A stretch of 64,000 nt of DNA from Thermoguttaceae bacterium (GCA_017939795.1 JAGBAA010000088.1:1-64000); one strand, 5' to 3'; shown: positions 28,601 to 36,853, counted from the stretch's first letter. Numbers and translations: made by a program. The notes: generated by a model from the letters alone, not told the origin.

Positions 28601-29847
28601 GCCGCACGGGATTGAAAAAGGTCCAATTCCCAGGTTCCTTACAAAAGATCGGAAGCTGGATCTTTTTCAAGTGTCCAAATCTGGAAGAAGCCGAATTCGC
28701 GGACGGACTCACAGAGCTTCCTGCCGATGCTTTCCACGAATGTACGGCACTAAAAAAAGTCACCTTGCCGCAAAGCCTCAAATACCTCGGCTCAAGTGCG
28801 TTTGAAGGCTGCACCCAGCTTTCGGAGCTTTCTGCGATCGCAGACATCGTGAATGTTGAGATCGACGCTTTCAAAAATTGTCCCCTTCTGGCAAACAAAC
28901 TGATGCACACAGGGATCCTGAAGCCTTTCGAACTTTCAGCGGATGGAACGCAGCTCCGAAAAGTAAATCTGGAATTTGAGGGAAAATTCACCATTCCCGA
29001 TGGTGTCGTGCGCATCACCTGGAGTGCGTTTAAGGGATGCCGGAAGATCACGGAGATCGTCATCCCGGAAGGAGTCACGGAGATCGGAGATCAAGTATTT
29101 TCGGACTGCTCACAGCTTCGAAAGATCACAATTCCGTCAAGCGTTGAGCAGATCGGAACGCGCGCGTTTCAGAGGTGCAGGGAGCTGGAAGAACTCACGC
29201 TCCCGGAAAAAGTAAAGGGCATTCCGGAAGAAATGTGCCTGGGGTGCTCTCACCTGCGGAAGATCACATTCAGCCCAGACGTTCACTCGATCGGAAGCGG
29301 TGCGTTTCACGGCTGCTCCAGTCTAGAAAGTTTCACCATTCCGGAAAGTCTGACCGAGATCCTGCCGGAAACCTTTAGGAATTGCCGAAAACTTACGGAG
29401 ATCGTCATTCCGCCGCAAGTGGAGATCATCCATCGAGGAGCCTTCGAATATTCCAGTCTGCAAAAAATCACATTCCCGGAATCACTTAAGACGATCGAGC
29501 TATCTGCCTTCAGATACTGCCCATTTACAGAACTCACTTTCAATGAAGGGATCGGGCAGATCATGTGTCAGGCATTCGCCAACTGCTCCGAGCTGCGGAA
29601 AGTCACTTTTTCCAGCGCGTACCAAGTCGTATCGGACTCTTCTTTTGCGGCCTGTCCCAAACTTGAAAAAGCGATCTTTCCAGGAGGAAACGCGGACATT
29701 TCGGCCTTAGCTTTCTGCGATTCCCCCTCCGTCGTGACCATCTGTGCGCCCAAAGGTTCCAAGGTCGAGGAATGGGCAAAGAAAAAGGGATTCCCATTCG
29801 AGCCTCTGGAAAATACAGAGGATGGAACGCAAAAGGAGGCAAAATGA
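25645..29847 (+). CDS. Secreted BspA-like leucine-rich-repeat protein, five modules
   Basis: 1400 residues with a signal peptide (residues about 16-35). Almost the whole chain is 23-residue LRR_5 (BspA/TpLRR) repeats of the type 'I-G-x-x-A-F-x-x-C-x-x-L-x-x-V-x-L-P-x-S-L', dozens of copies. Five short spacer units (near residues 87, 271, 628, 815 and 1095) with a 'D-G-x-x-L ... Y-x-I-P-x-G-V' pattern restart the array, so the protein is five LRR modules in a row. Such proteins bind host matrix or other cells in oral and gut bacteria. No membrane anchor or C-terminal sorting signal is visible. Single transcription unit. Confidence 0.92.
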   Translation: MRPEFYFRSESRSFASSFFAVIFCLAIVVFPGSVTAQVEDMEKEKVSYSAVELQAQEEMWENEEEEDCHSYGGRPGVKEVNGARFTMNGTVFLELCPDAPADYTVPEGVRRIADGAFHSRKDIESVTIPEGVTSIGERAFVHCPNLKEVRLPKSLRRIGNDAFLNAGIEKIELPENLRTIGKWAFSGCSKLKKVRIPASVRFLDENAFSRCAGLEEVEIANGLERIPEKAFAECPALQRIVLPESISTLSPSAFQACVQLQELVFLKKDPPFVLHPDGVLLSRDGKTLLLALPGRIQGTFRVPDGVENIEDSVFQKYFGLRKIEFPKSLRKIGKNAFAECPELETVCIPSSVESVGEGIFSQCPKLREAVFELKTIPDLAFSECSALEKVTFSPELSEIGQMAFNRCTALQEISLPDRLSVIRRWAFRSCTGLKKVTLPGSLRSLEPECFRFCRQLEECVLEEGISSLPSGCFQQCAALKKITLPESIETIGSWAFAANASLSEVEFSPNLTQIQDYAFMGCKSLRKLHFPDSLTQLSEHAFSNCTALQEVVFSPKLTKIPQYCFAGCTALEKIELPEALRELGRWAFNGGLGGTKEFFIPKHVEKIGENALTIRSLEKFTVDLENPHFHARDGVLFQNSPRKLVRYPAAKAGAYTIPGDVERVAEGAFNGSSELTSLVLSDSIQGVSRDSFQNCPKLTEVFLPPMCRSFPLSTLGGCKELEKVTVMDPTADLQLGASKSKSFPKLVIYGARYSPIHYSAQRGGTALHRAPAEPFAFVPLESLEYHKAKQTTIFSVEENPPYLKVQKPETSEPVFSPDGKILVRFPQNFSGEYAIPDGVTEIGNAAFANCRFLTRLTLPASVQKIGEHAFAECVILTEVNIPDGVTRLGCGTFRSCYALKKIELPASVATIGDFAFRSCSSLEEVTHPTGLPRVGKHAFAYCSKLSRVTFSPYLTEIGDRAFQECVSLTEVELPPGLLTIGQSAFSRTGLKKVQFPGSLQKIGSWIFFKCPNLEEAEFADGLTELPADAFHECTALKKVTLPQSLKYLGSSAFEGCTQLSELSAIADIVNVEIDAFKNCPLLANKLMHTGILKPFELSADGTQLRKVNLEFEGKFTIPDGVVRITWSAFKGCRKITEIVIPEGVTEIGDQVFSDCSQLRKITIPSSVEQIGTRAFQRCRELEELTLPEKVKGIPEEMCLGCSHLRKITFSPDVHSIGSGAFHGCSSLESFTIPESLTEILPETFRNCRKLTEIVIPPQVEIIHRGAFEYSSLQKITFPESLKTIELSAFRYCPFTELTFNEGIGQIMCQAFANCSELRKVTFSSAYQVVSDSSFAACPKLEKAIFPGGNADISALAFCDSPSVVTICAPKGSKVEEWAKKKGFPFEPLENTEDGTQKEAK

Positions 29848-29938
29848 AAGATCCTGCTTTCCGGGGCCGCGTGAAATGTACGGACTCGAAAAGCAGGACT
29901 GTTTGGAAATTTCGGAAAATTTCGGCAAACTGAGCGGG

Positions 29939-31156
29939 TCAGGAACGCTCCGGCCCGTTCATGAAAAATTCCATCATCTCGAAACCGTTTTCGAAATGGA
30001 CGGCACTCTTCGCGGCTTCCGCTTCCGTGTACACGCCGATGCCGTTGGATTGGAAACCGGTCCCGCACATCAGCCACGGGACATTCAGGTGCGTGTGCGT
30101 CTTCAGACGGCATGGGGTCGGATGGTCCGGCGTGACGAGAATGCGGTATTCGCCGTACTTTTTCGCAGCCTCATGAAGCGGCCCCACGATATGCTCGTCG
30201 ATCTGCTCGAGCGAGTAGACCTTCGTTTTCGGGTCGCCGTCATGCCCGGCTTCGTCGGTCGCTTCGACGTGCACACAGACCACATCGTATTTTTCGAGAG
30301 CCGCGGCAGCCGCTTCTCCCTTTCCTTTGAAATTCGTGTTGAAGAATCCCGTCGCGCCCTCCACCGGGATGCAGTCCCACCCCAGATTGACTGCCAGTCC
30401 GCGCAGGAGATCCACGGCCGTGATCATCGCGCCGGTCTTTCCGAAACGCTCGGTAAACGTCGGCATCGAGGGTTTCCGTCCCTGTCCCCAGAGCCACACG
30501 TCCGTCGCGGGCTTTTTCCCGTTCGCAATACGCCGGCGGTTTACCGGATGGTCGGAAAAGATCCGATGCACTTCACTCATCAATTTCGTCAGCTCCACAC
30601 TTCCCGGCCCCTGCGGATGCGCACCGAAAATACTGGAGTCCGAGTAGTCATGCGGCGCAAATGTGCGGGTCTCCTCCCCGAACGGAGCAGGGAAGTCCGG
30701 CAGCTCACGCCAAAGAACGATATTTCGGTAGCTCACTCCGGAAAAGAACGTCACGGTCTCGCTTCCCAAACGTTCCTGCGCGGCTTCGATGAGTTCCGCT
30801 CCTTCTTCCGAGGTGATCTGCTCCGCGTTGAAGCTCACCATTTTCCCGTTCTCTATCGTGACCAGATTGCATCGGACCGCCCAGTCTTCAGGACCCATCT
30901 CGATCCCCATCGCAGCAGCCTCCAGCGGAGCGCGCCCCGTGTAGAACGCCATCGGATCGTATCCAAGCAGAGACATCGTCGCGACATCCGACCCGGCCGC
31001 AAGTGCCTTCGGCGTATTGTTCGACCAGCCGACGATCCCCTGACGCGCGATCTGCGTCATGTTCGGGATCCGCGCAGCCTCCAGAATCGTTCGGTCTCCC
31101 AGCATCGGGATCGGTTCATCTGCGCAGCCGTCCGGCAAAATCATCACGTATTTCAT
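29939..31156 (-). CDS. apgM: Cofactor-independent phosphoglycerate mutase, archaeal type
   Basis: 405 residues from ATG 31156, behind AAAGGA and GGAAG; the frame extends further upstream but that part looks noncoding. The alkaline-phosphatase-fold metal motifs LPDGCADEP at the N-terminus and AAGSDVATMSLLGYDP with the nucleophile serine are present, as is HVEATDEAGHDGD near the C-terminus. The protein converts 3- to 2-phosphoglycerate in glycolysis with manganese or zinc and no cofactor, and belongs to the ApgM rather than the GpmI group. It converges with the LRR gene. Confidence 0.93.
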   Translation of the reverse strand: MKYVMILPDGCADEPIPMLGDRTILEAARIPNMTQIARQGIVGWSNNTPKALAAGSDVATMSLLGYDPMAFYTGRAPLEAAAMGIEMGPEDWAVRCNLVTIENGKMVSFNAEQITSEEGAELIEAAQERLGSETVTFFSGVSYRNIVLWRELPDFPAPFGEETRTFAPHDYSDSSIFGAHPQGPGSVELTKLMSEVHRIFSDHPVNRRRIANGKKPATDVWLWGQGRKPSMPTFTERFGKTGAMITAVDLLRGLAVNLGWDCIPVEGATGFFNTNFKGKGEAAAAALEKYDVVCVHVEATDEAGHDGDPKTKVYSLEQIDEHIVGPLHEAAKKYGEYRILVTPDHPTPCRLKTHTHLNVPWLMCGTGFQSNGIGVYTEAEAAKSAVHFENGFEMMEFFMNGPERS

Positions 31157-31512
31157 TTTTCTTCCAGTCCTTTCTTGGAAGATCTCGAAAGATCTCGTAA
31201 AATTAAGGGAAAAGAAAATTTTGAGGATAGGGGGAGGGAAAATGAAGAACAAGAGTCTCTTTTTTTCAGATCCGAGACCTTTTCGGACCGTCGTCCCTGC
31301 TGTTTTCCGGATCACCTCGTCCCACAGACTCCCATTTTTCTTTCATTATATTCAAAATCGTATTTTATTCCAGACGAAAATAAGAAATTTTGGGGAGTTT
31401 TGCAGAAAAATTTCCTCTGCCCCCTTCCATTTTTTTAAAATTTTGAGAAAATGAAAGGTCGTATTCTTTTCCGTTTTCCTATTATTGGGCAATATGCCCC
31501 AAGGAGTTCATC

Positions 31513-32178
31513 ATGGCGCAGGACACTGTATCCGTTTCCTCTGACTATCCCCGAAATCCCAACTATCCTCCCCTGGTGCTTGGAAGCCGCAATAAAAAGA
31601 AAAAAGGAGAATTGACTGCCCTTCTGGCTCCGCTCGGTTTCGAGATCCGCGATCTGTCTGAGTATCCGGAAGCGATCGAAGTGGATGAGACCGGCACGAC
31701 ATTCACGGAAAACGCACATCTGAAAGCCGCGGAACAGGCAAAAGTGCTTAAAATGTGGGTCATCGGAGAAGACAGCGGTCTGGAAGTCGAAGCCCTCGAC
31801 GGACGTCCGGGAGTCTATTCTGCCCGATTCGCCGGCGAAGAACACGACGATGAAAAAAACAATGACCGGCTTCTTCAGGAACTCGACGGTATTCCGGAAG
31901 AAAAACGCGGCGCACGCTATGTCTGCCACATCGCACTGAGCGATCCGGATGGCAATATTCGCGCTGAAGCCGAAAATTACTGCTATGGCAGGATCCGCAC
32001 CGAACGCTGCGGGACCAACGGTTTCGGATACGATCCGCTCTTTGAGATCGTGGAATACCATAAAACGTTCGGTGAACTTTCCCCGGAGATCAAAGCGTGC
32101 ATCAGCCACCGTGCCTGCGCACTGCGCGAATTTTCCCAAAAACTCCTCGACCTTTTCGGTAAAACGCCGGAAAATTAA
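31513..32178 (+). CDS. rdgB: XTP/dITP diphosphatase (RdgB/HAM1)
   Basis: 221 residues. The HAM1 fold is seen in LVLGSRNKKKKGEL, TFTENAHLKA, the catalytic GEDSGLEV and the C-terminal GFGYDPLF and ISHRACAL motifs. It hydrolyses non-canonical purine triphosphates such as XTP and dITP to monophosphates and so keeps them out of DNA and RNA. It has about 18 more N-terminal residues than E. coli RdgB. ATG 31513 follows AAGGAG. The antiporter gene follows 56 bases later and may be in the same operon. Confidence 0.93.
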   Translation: MAQDTVSVSSDYPRNPNYPPLVLGSRNKKKKGELTALLAPLGFEIRDLSEYPEAIEVDETGTTFTENAHLKAAEQAKVLKMWVIGEDSGLEVEALDGRPGVYSARFAGEEHDDEKNNDRLLQELDGIPEEKRGARYVCHIALSDPDGNIRAEAENYCYGRIRTERCGTNGFGYDPLFEIVEYHKTFGELSPEIKACISHRACALREFSQKLLDLFGKTPEN

Positions 32179-32234
32179 CCATTCCTCCGGGTCTTCCGCA
32201 AGATCCGGATCCCATTTCCAGGAGCAAATACCCC

Positions 32235-33767
32235 ATGCTCGATTTAGCTGCTTCTTCACTTCCGTTTCAGTACGCGGTCGTCGCACTGCTGCTTTTTCTG
32301 GGGATCTTCGCAAGCAAGATCTCTTCATGGGTCAAGATCCCGACCCTTTTAATGATCCTGTTCCTCGGAATGCTCGCCGGCAGCGAGGGGATCGGCAAGA
32401 TCCGGTTTGACGACTACGATGCCGCGGTCAAGATCGGCACCCTCGGTCTCATTTTCATCCTTTTCTCCGGCGGGTACGATACGTCGTGGAGCTCCGTCCG
32501 GAAAGTCCTCGTCCCCGGCACGATCCTCAGTACATTCGGCGTCCTGCTGACTGCGGTCCTCACCGGACTTTTTGCAGCGTGGCTCCTTGACTGGAACTGG
32601 AGATCCGGCATCCTGCTGGGAGCCGTCATTTCCTCGACGGACGCCGCCGCCGTCTTCGCGCTCTTCCGCTCGCAAAGTTCCTCGCTGAAAGGGGATCTCC
32701 GCCCCATTCTGGAATACGAATCCGGAAGCAATGACCCGATGGCCACGTTCCTGACGCTCTTCATGATCGACCTGATGCTGGATCCGTCGGCCTCCGTCTT
32801 CTCTATCTTTTACCTCATGCCGCTGCGCATCGGCGTCGGAACACTCGTCGGTTTCCTCATCGGACGGTATGTCGCCCGCCTGATGAACCACGCAAAACTC
32901 GATTACGATGGACTCTACTACGTCATCGGGATCGCGACGGTTTTTCTTGCCTACGGCCTGAGTGAACTTTTTGCCGGAAACGGTTTCATGGCCGTCTATG
33001 TTTGCGGACTGACGATGGGAAATTCCCGTTTCCTCTTCAAACATGGTCTCGGACGCTTCCACGACGGGATCGCATGGCTGATGCAGGTCTCGCTCTTCCT
33101 TTCGCTCGGGCTGCTCGTCACGCCGAGCCAGCTTCCCGGCATCGCGCTCTATGGCGCCGTCCTCGCGGTCTTCCTCATGTTCGCAGCACGGCCGGTGAGC
33201 GTTTTCGTCTCACTGATCGGCAGTTCGTTCAATTTCCGCGAAAAACTCCTCATCTCATGGGGCGGGATCCGCGGTGCCGCACCAATCGTCCTCTCGATCT
33301 TTCCATGCCTGAGTTTCCATAAAAATCCGGAACTGTTCACCAATGCCGTCGAGATCTTCAATCTCGTCTTTTTCGTCGTCATTGGTTCCGTACTCATCCA
33401 AAGCAAGTCGCTCATGAAGTTCGCCCAATGGCTGGATCTGGACGAAGCGGCACGAACAAAATCCCGCGCTCCGCTGGAATTCGAAGAGACCGGACTCTCC
33501 TCCAGCCGCGTGTACGAGTTTTTCATTACGGAAGACTCTCCCGCTGCCGGACAGGCGATCAAAGACCTTGACCTTCCCGAGAATGTCCTGGTCTACCTCA
33601 TCCGCAGAGACGGGCTTTTCATCCTTCCGAGAGGCGGAACGGTCATCCAGCCGGAAGATGATGTCCTTCTGATGATGGAACCGCACATCGCCTCCAGGAT
33701 CGAAAGCGTTTTCCTTACCGGAGATCAGATAAAGAAAGCAGAACCCGCGACCGCAAGCTGTTTCTGA
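32235..33767 (+). CDS. Potassium/proton antiporter, CPA1 family, with TrkA-C domain
   Basis: 510 residues. About 12-13 transmembrane segments make up the first 390 residues, with the ion-binding region VISSTDAAAVFA and YESGSNDPMA typical of NhaP-type CPA1 antiporters. A C-terminal cytosolic domain (residues about 410-500, with RRDGLFILPRGG and EDDVLLMM) is a TrkA-C module that senses ligands. The combination matches NhaP2/CvrA proteins, which export potassium or sodium in exchange for protons. It sits 56 bases after rdgB, ends in a terminator and starts at ATG 32235 behind an AGGAG. Confidence 0.9.
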   Translation: MLDLAASSLPFQYAVVALLLFLGIFASKISSWVKIPTLLMILFLGMLAGSEGIGKIRFDDYDAAVKIGTLGLIFILFSGGYDTSWSSVRKVLVPGTILSTFGVLLTAVLTGLFAAWLLDWNWRSGILLGAVISSTDAAAVFALFRSQSSSLKGDLRPILEYESGSNDPMATFLTLFMIDLMLDPSASVFSIFYLMPLRIGVGTLVGFLIGRYVARLMNHAKLDYDGLYYVIGIATVFLAYGLSELFAGNGFMAVYVCGLTMGNSRFLFKHGLGRFHDGIAWLMQVSLFLSLGLLVTPSQLPGIALYGAVLAVFLMFAARPVSVFVSLIGSSFNFREKLLISWGGIRGAAPIVLSIFPCLSFHKNPELFTNAVEIFNLVFFVVIGSVLIQSKSLMKFAQWLDLDEAARTKSRAPLEFEETGLSSSRVYEFFITEDSPAAGQAIKDLDLPENVLVYLIRRDGLFILPRGGTVIQPEDDVLLMMEPHIASRIESVFLTGDQIKKAEPATASCF

Positions 33768-33825
33768 CCTTCAAGACGGAAATATTTTTCCAATAAGATC
33801 TCGCCATACTATATAATTAATGGAA

Positions 33826-33858
33826 GAGACCGAACGTTTGCAGTTCGGCCTCTTTTTT
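33826..33858 (+). terminator. Terminator after the antiporter gene
   Basis: GAGACCGAAC at 33826-33835 pairs with GTTCGGCCTC at 33843-33852 with one A-C mismatch, followed by a T7 run. Confidence 0.85.
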
Positions 33859-33914
33859 TGGACGCATCCGAATGGCACGTGTTTTTTATCTGCCCGATTT
33901 GTCAAGCCGGACTT

Positions 33915-35405
33915 TTACTCCTGAACCGGCGGAAAATCACGAAATTCCGATCCGGCATTTTTCCTGCCGTTTTCCAGATCCGCTTCTGGAAGCACCACCG
34001 GAGAGTAAATGCCGAAATGACCTGCCGGCTCCACGAGTTCCGGTTCTCCCAGCGCAGGAAAAAGATCCGTCCCATCCAAATGCAAAGACCTCAGCGATCC
34101 CGACTCCGCCTCCTCTTCAAATTCCTCTTCTACCGGAGGAAAATCACGGCATTTATCTAGCTGGCTCCAGGAGATCAAACGCTTTTTTTCATCCTCATCT
34201 ACCTGCCAATTCTCTGTTTTGATCGGAGGAAGCTGTTCCAGGATCTTGTCTTCCTCCCGTACAGGCTGAACATAGTCTTCCTCCCGCACTGGCTGCTGTT
34301 CGGGAAGAGGCACGTCCGCTCCATCATTCCGTCTTGAAGGTGTTTCCGATGAAAGATGTTCCACACTCCCATTCTTTTCAGGAAACGTTTCCGGTGAAGG
34401 CGGCCCCACATTTTCATTCTGCGCAGACGCCACCTCCTGCGGCAAAGAAACGGTTCCCTGATCTGAAGCGGACTGTGTTTCGGTCCATACAGATCCTGAG
34501 GAGCCTGACGTCTGACAGACAGAAGTCTCTCCCGCATCGTCCTGCAGAGCCTGCGCCTTCTGCAAACGGGACGGCTCATCGGAAAAAGCTGGATCATTCT
34601 GCATCTCTTCCCCGGGACTCCCGCTCACCACCTCCGCAGAATATCCAGAATACGCATCGGTCTCAAAACCGGAACTTCCACTCCCGGTTTCTGAAACGGC
34701 CGAAGGTCCTGAAACGGCCAAAGGTGCTGAAACAGGCGAGGTTTCTGAAACGGCCGAAGGTTCTGAAACTTTCGCAGCCATCCATTCTTTCGCTTTATTC
34801 TTTTGTTCCGCCGAAAATCCCGGATAATTCATCGCACGGTCCACATAAGAATACTCCTCTCGGGCCGATGGAACGGAGGAAACCCGCAGGTTCCGAAACT
34901 CCGTGCTGTCCGTATCCGCAGAAACAGAAGAAGAACAGAGCGGATCCGTTTCACCGGATGTAAAATTTGCATCTTTTTCCAATTGAAACGATTCTGCGGA
35001 AAGTTTTTTCGAAAGTTCTTCAAAATCTTTTTCAGCAGACATCGATGCAGTTTGAGCCGCATTCTGGCCGATCCCGGCACCAGGATCACACAATGGGAGC
35101 GAATTTAAAGTCACGTTTTCCTCATCTTTCCCATCTTCCGGGGAAATGATGCCGATTTTACGAACTTCCCGACACTCTGATGGAGGGATCGTTCCGATAG
35201 TGCCGACTGTATCGGCTGTTTCGATTTTAAGAGGAGGCTCCGAAATTCCCAACAACGAACTGTGGAAGTCCGATTTATAAAGCATGAAATTGGTCAGCAG
35301 ACCAAAAACGATAAAAGCGATGAAACAAAAATTGCGAATAGTCATGGCAGAGCGCACCGTCAGTTTCTCCCTGATTTCGTAATTCCCTTCGTGACCGCAC
35401 ATCAT
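33915..35405 (-). CDS. Low-complexity single-pass membrane protein of unknown function
   Basis: Up to 496 residues. One hydrophobic segment (TIRNFCFIAFIVFGLLTNFM, near residues 22-41) anchors the protein, and the rest is a disordered Ser/Glu/Pro/Val-rich tail with imperfect repeats such as PSAVSETSP and P-P-V/I-x-E. The start is uncertain: ATG 35405, or a GTG at 35357 with GGGAG nine bases before it. Part of the sequence is open on both strands, but the reverse frame has the signal-anchor and a plausible start, so it is preferred. It may be a surface or cell-wall spanning protein. No domain was recognised. Confidence 0.6.
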   Translation of the reverse strand: MMCGHEGNYEIREKLTVRSAMTIRNFCFIAFIVFGLLTNFMLYKSDFHSSLLGISEPPLKIETADTVGTIGTIPPSECREVRKIGIISPEDGKDEENVTLNSLPLCDPGAGIGQNAAQTASMSAEKDFEELSKKLSAESFQLEKDANFTSGETDPLCSSSVSADTDSTEFRNLRVSSVPSAREEYSYVDRAMNYPGFSAEQKNKAKEWMAAKVSEPSAVSETSPVSAPLAVSGPSAVSETGSGSSGFETDAYSGYSAEVVSGSPGEEMQNDPAFSDEPSRLQKAQALQDDAGETSVCQTSGSSGSVWTETQSASDQGTVSLPQEVASAQNENVGPPSPETFPEKNGSVEHLSSETPSRRNDGADVPLPEQQPVREEDYVQPVREEDKILEQLPPIKTENWQVDEDEKKRLISWSQLDKCRDFPPVEEEFEEEAESGSLRSLHLDGTDLFPALGEPELVEPAGHFGIYSPVVLPEADLENGRKNAGSEFRDFPPVQE

Positions 35406-35679
35406 TTCCTATAGTTCCTGGCGGAAATGAAAATGGGAGATACACTTTCAAGTTTATCCTATTTTTGAGCCTAAGCCAAATAAAAAATGGCATGAATGTG
35501 AGAAATGAAGGAAAATATTTCAGAGCTGTTCGAGTTTTTCCTTTCAAGAAAACTGGAGAAATTGGTCAGATTGCTCCAGCAAAGAAAGGGATGTCGGCCG
35601 AAAAATCCTCACTATCGATCCAACTTGACCTTTTTCGGAAAAAATAGCAAGAAAAACGTTAAATTTTACGAAAAGACAG

Positions 35680-35708
35680 TTGCAAGTTTTCGGATTATGT
35701 GGTATAGT
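35680..35708 (+). promoter_or_regulatory. Promoter-like pair, distal
   Basis: TTGCAA at 35680-35685 and TATAGT at 35703-35708, 17 bases apart, with the TGTGGTATAG sequence shared by the promoter at 36031. There is no obvious gene immediately downstream. Confidence 0.5.
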
Positions 35709-35937
35709 GAAGGTATAGAAAATGAGGAACATGAAAGGGCTCAGAGAAATTAAAGATTTGAGCTAAAGTTCCACAAAGCTCCTTCCGATAACTTAAGCAG
35801 TTTGGACGAAGAGGTCAATCCACACAAAATAAACAAAAATTTTGCGAAAACGACCTTTCTGACCAACAAATGATCGGAAAAATCAAAAAATTTGCAAAAA
35901 AAATTTAAAATAGTCAAAAAAATCCCATAGGAGAGGA

Positions 35938-35966
35938 TTGACAAAATTAAATTTTTAGGCAAAATA
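35938..35966 (+). promoter_or_regulatory. Promoter-like pair, middle
   Basis: TTGACA at 35938-35943 followed after 17 bases by AAAATA. The -35 match is perfect but the -10 is weak. Confidence 0.35.
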
Positions 35967-35985
35967 AAGAGGAGTGAAATGTAAG

Positions 35986-36022
35986 CTGAAATTTTCATGC
36001 CTGCATGAAATTGCGATTTCAG
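35986..36022 (+). promoter_or_regulatory. Hairpin in the leader region
   Basis: CTGAAAT at 35986-35992 pairs with ATTTCAG at 36016-36022, and TCATG at 35995-35999 with CATGA at 36004-36008, giving a two-part hairpin with a CCTG loop. It lies between two promoter-like pairs. Confidence 0.45.
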
Positions 36023-36030
36023 TTTCCAAT

Positions 36031-36060
36031 TTGCATAAAAAGATGGTTTTGTGGTATAGA
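36031..36060 (+). promoter_or_regulatory. Proximal promoter of the Cys-rich gene
   Basis: TTGCAT at 36031-36036 and TATAGA at 36055-36060, 18 bases apart, with TGTGG immediately before the -10. The ATG is about 60 bases downstream. Confidence 0.55.
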
Positions 36061-36121
36061 CCATCATTTTTAGTCCAAACGGACACAATGGTATCTCAAA
36101 GTTTAAACGGAGGATATTTTT

Positions 36122-36853
36122 ATGAAACGTATCGTTTCTCTGATGGCTTGCGCCGTCCTGTTCGCCAGTGTTTCCGCTGCTAACGCTGGTCTGTTCAACC
36201 GCATTTGTGCTCCGGCTTGCGCCCCGGCTTGCGAAGCCCCGGCCTGCGAAGCTGCTGAAGAAGCTGCTCCGGCTTGCGAAGCTGCCTGTGACGCCACCTG
36301 CGCCCCGAAATGCTGCCTGAAGAAAATCAACCTGAAGAAATTCTTCTGCTGCAAAAAATTCGCCTGCAAACCGGCTTGCGAAGCTCCGGCTTGCGAAGAA
36401 GCTGCTCCGGCTTGCGAACCGGCTTGCGAAGCTGCCTGCGCTCCCAAAAAATGCCGTCTGTTCACCTGCAAAAAGTTCAGCTTCAAATGCCTGAAACCGG
36501 CTTGCTGCGCTCCGGCTTGCGAAGCCCCGGCTTGCGAAGCTGCTGAAGAAGCCGCTCCGGCTTGCGAAGCTCCGGCTTGCGAAGCTGCCTGCGCTCCGAA
36601 ATGCTGCCTGAAGAAAATCAACCTGAAGAAATTCTTCTGCTGCAAAAAATTCGCCTGCAAACCGGCTTGCGAAGCTCCGGCTTGCGAAGAAGCTGCTCCG
36701 GCTTGCGAACCGGCTTGCGAAGCTGCCTGCGCTCCGAAATGCATCAAGATCTGCCTTCCGAAAATCAAATTCGATTGCCTGAAGAAGATCCGTTTCTGCA
36801 AACCGGCTTGCGCTCCGGCTTGCGAAGCTCCGGCTTGCGAACCCGCTTGCTAA
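36122..36853 (+). CDS. Secreted Cys/Ala/Pro-rich repeat protein
   Basis: 243 residues with a clean signal peptide (MKRIVSLMACAVLFASVSAA, then NAGLF) behind GGAGG. Apart from it, the protein is built of C-x-P-A-C-E-A units (CAPACEAPACEA and relatives) and a 'CCLKKINLKKFFCCKKFACK' block that occurs twice. About one residue in five is cysteine. Such a composition suggests a disulfide-cross-linked structural or metal-binding surface protein. Early biochemical work found planctomycete cell walls to be protein rich in cysteine and proline, which makes a wall component attractive, but this is inference. Codon choice is uniform (GCT, TGC, GAA), as in strongly expressed genes. I know of no family that matches. 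Confidence 0.8.
   Translation: MKRIVSLMACAVLFASVSAANAGLFNRICAPACAPACEAPACEAAEEAAPACEAACDATCAPKCCLKKINLKKFFCCKKFACKPACEAPACEEAAPACEPACEAACAPKKCRLFTCKKFSFKCLKPACCAPACEAPACEAAEEAAPACEAPACEAACAPKCCLKKINLKKFFCCKKFACKPACEAPACEEAAPACEPACEAACAPKCIKICLPKIKFDCLKKIRFCKPACAPACEAPACEPAC
36305..36735. repeat. 140-bp perfect direct repeat within the Cys-rich gene
   Basis: The 140 bases 36305-36444 are repeated without a difference at 36596-36735. The offset is 291 bases, 97 codons, so the frame is preserved. The copies hold the CCLKKINLKKF block. Identity at third positions means a recent duplication or ongoing gene conversion. Confidence 0.9.

Larger units (their letters stand above)
35406..36121 (+). other. 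716-bp AT-rich region without a convincing gene
   Basis: Strikingly AT-rich with homopurine stretches. It contains three promoter-like pairs, one hairpin and a start-stop pair (GGAGTGAA then ATGTAA near 35971-35983). Short frames, for instance one of 14 codons at 35721, are not convincing genes. The region ends at the GGAGG ribosome site of the Cys-rich protein and probably supplies a long leader and the promoters for it. A small RNA is possible. Confidence 0.55.

Noticed and set aside
34334-34963. His/Pro/Lys-rich forward frame within the low-complexity membrane gene
   Set aside because: The reverse frame has a membrane anchor and coherent repeats; the forward frame has neither. Some doubt remains.
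36305-36735. CRISPR array
   Set aside because: The repeats are in frame inside a gene and 140 bp long, with no regular short repeat/spacer pattern. No CRISPR array was seen anywhere in the window.
36103-36801. Gln/Ala/Ser-rich reverse frame opposite the Cys-rich gene
   Set aside because: It mirrors the repeated codons of the forward gene; only the forward frame has a ribosome site and a signal peptide.
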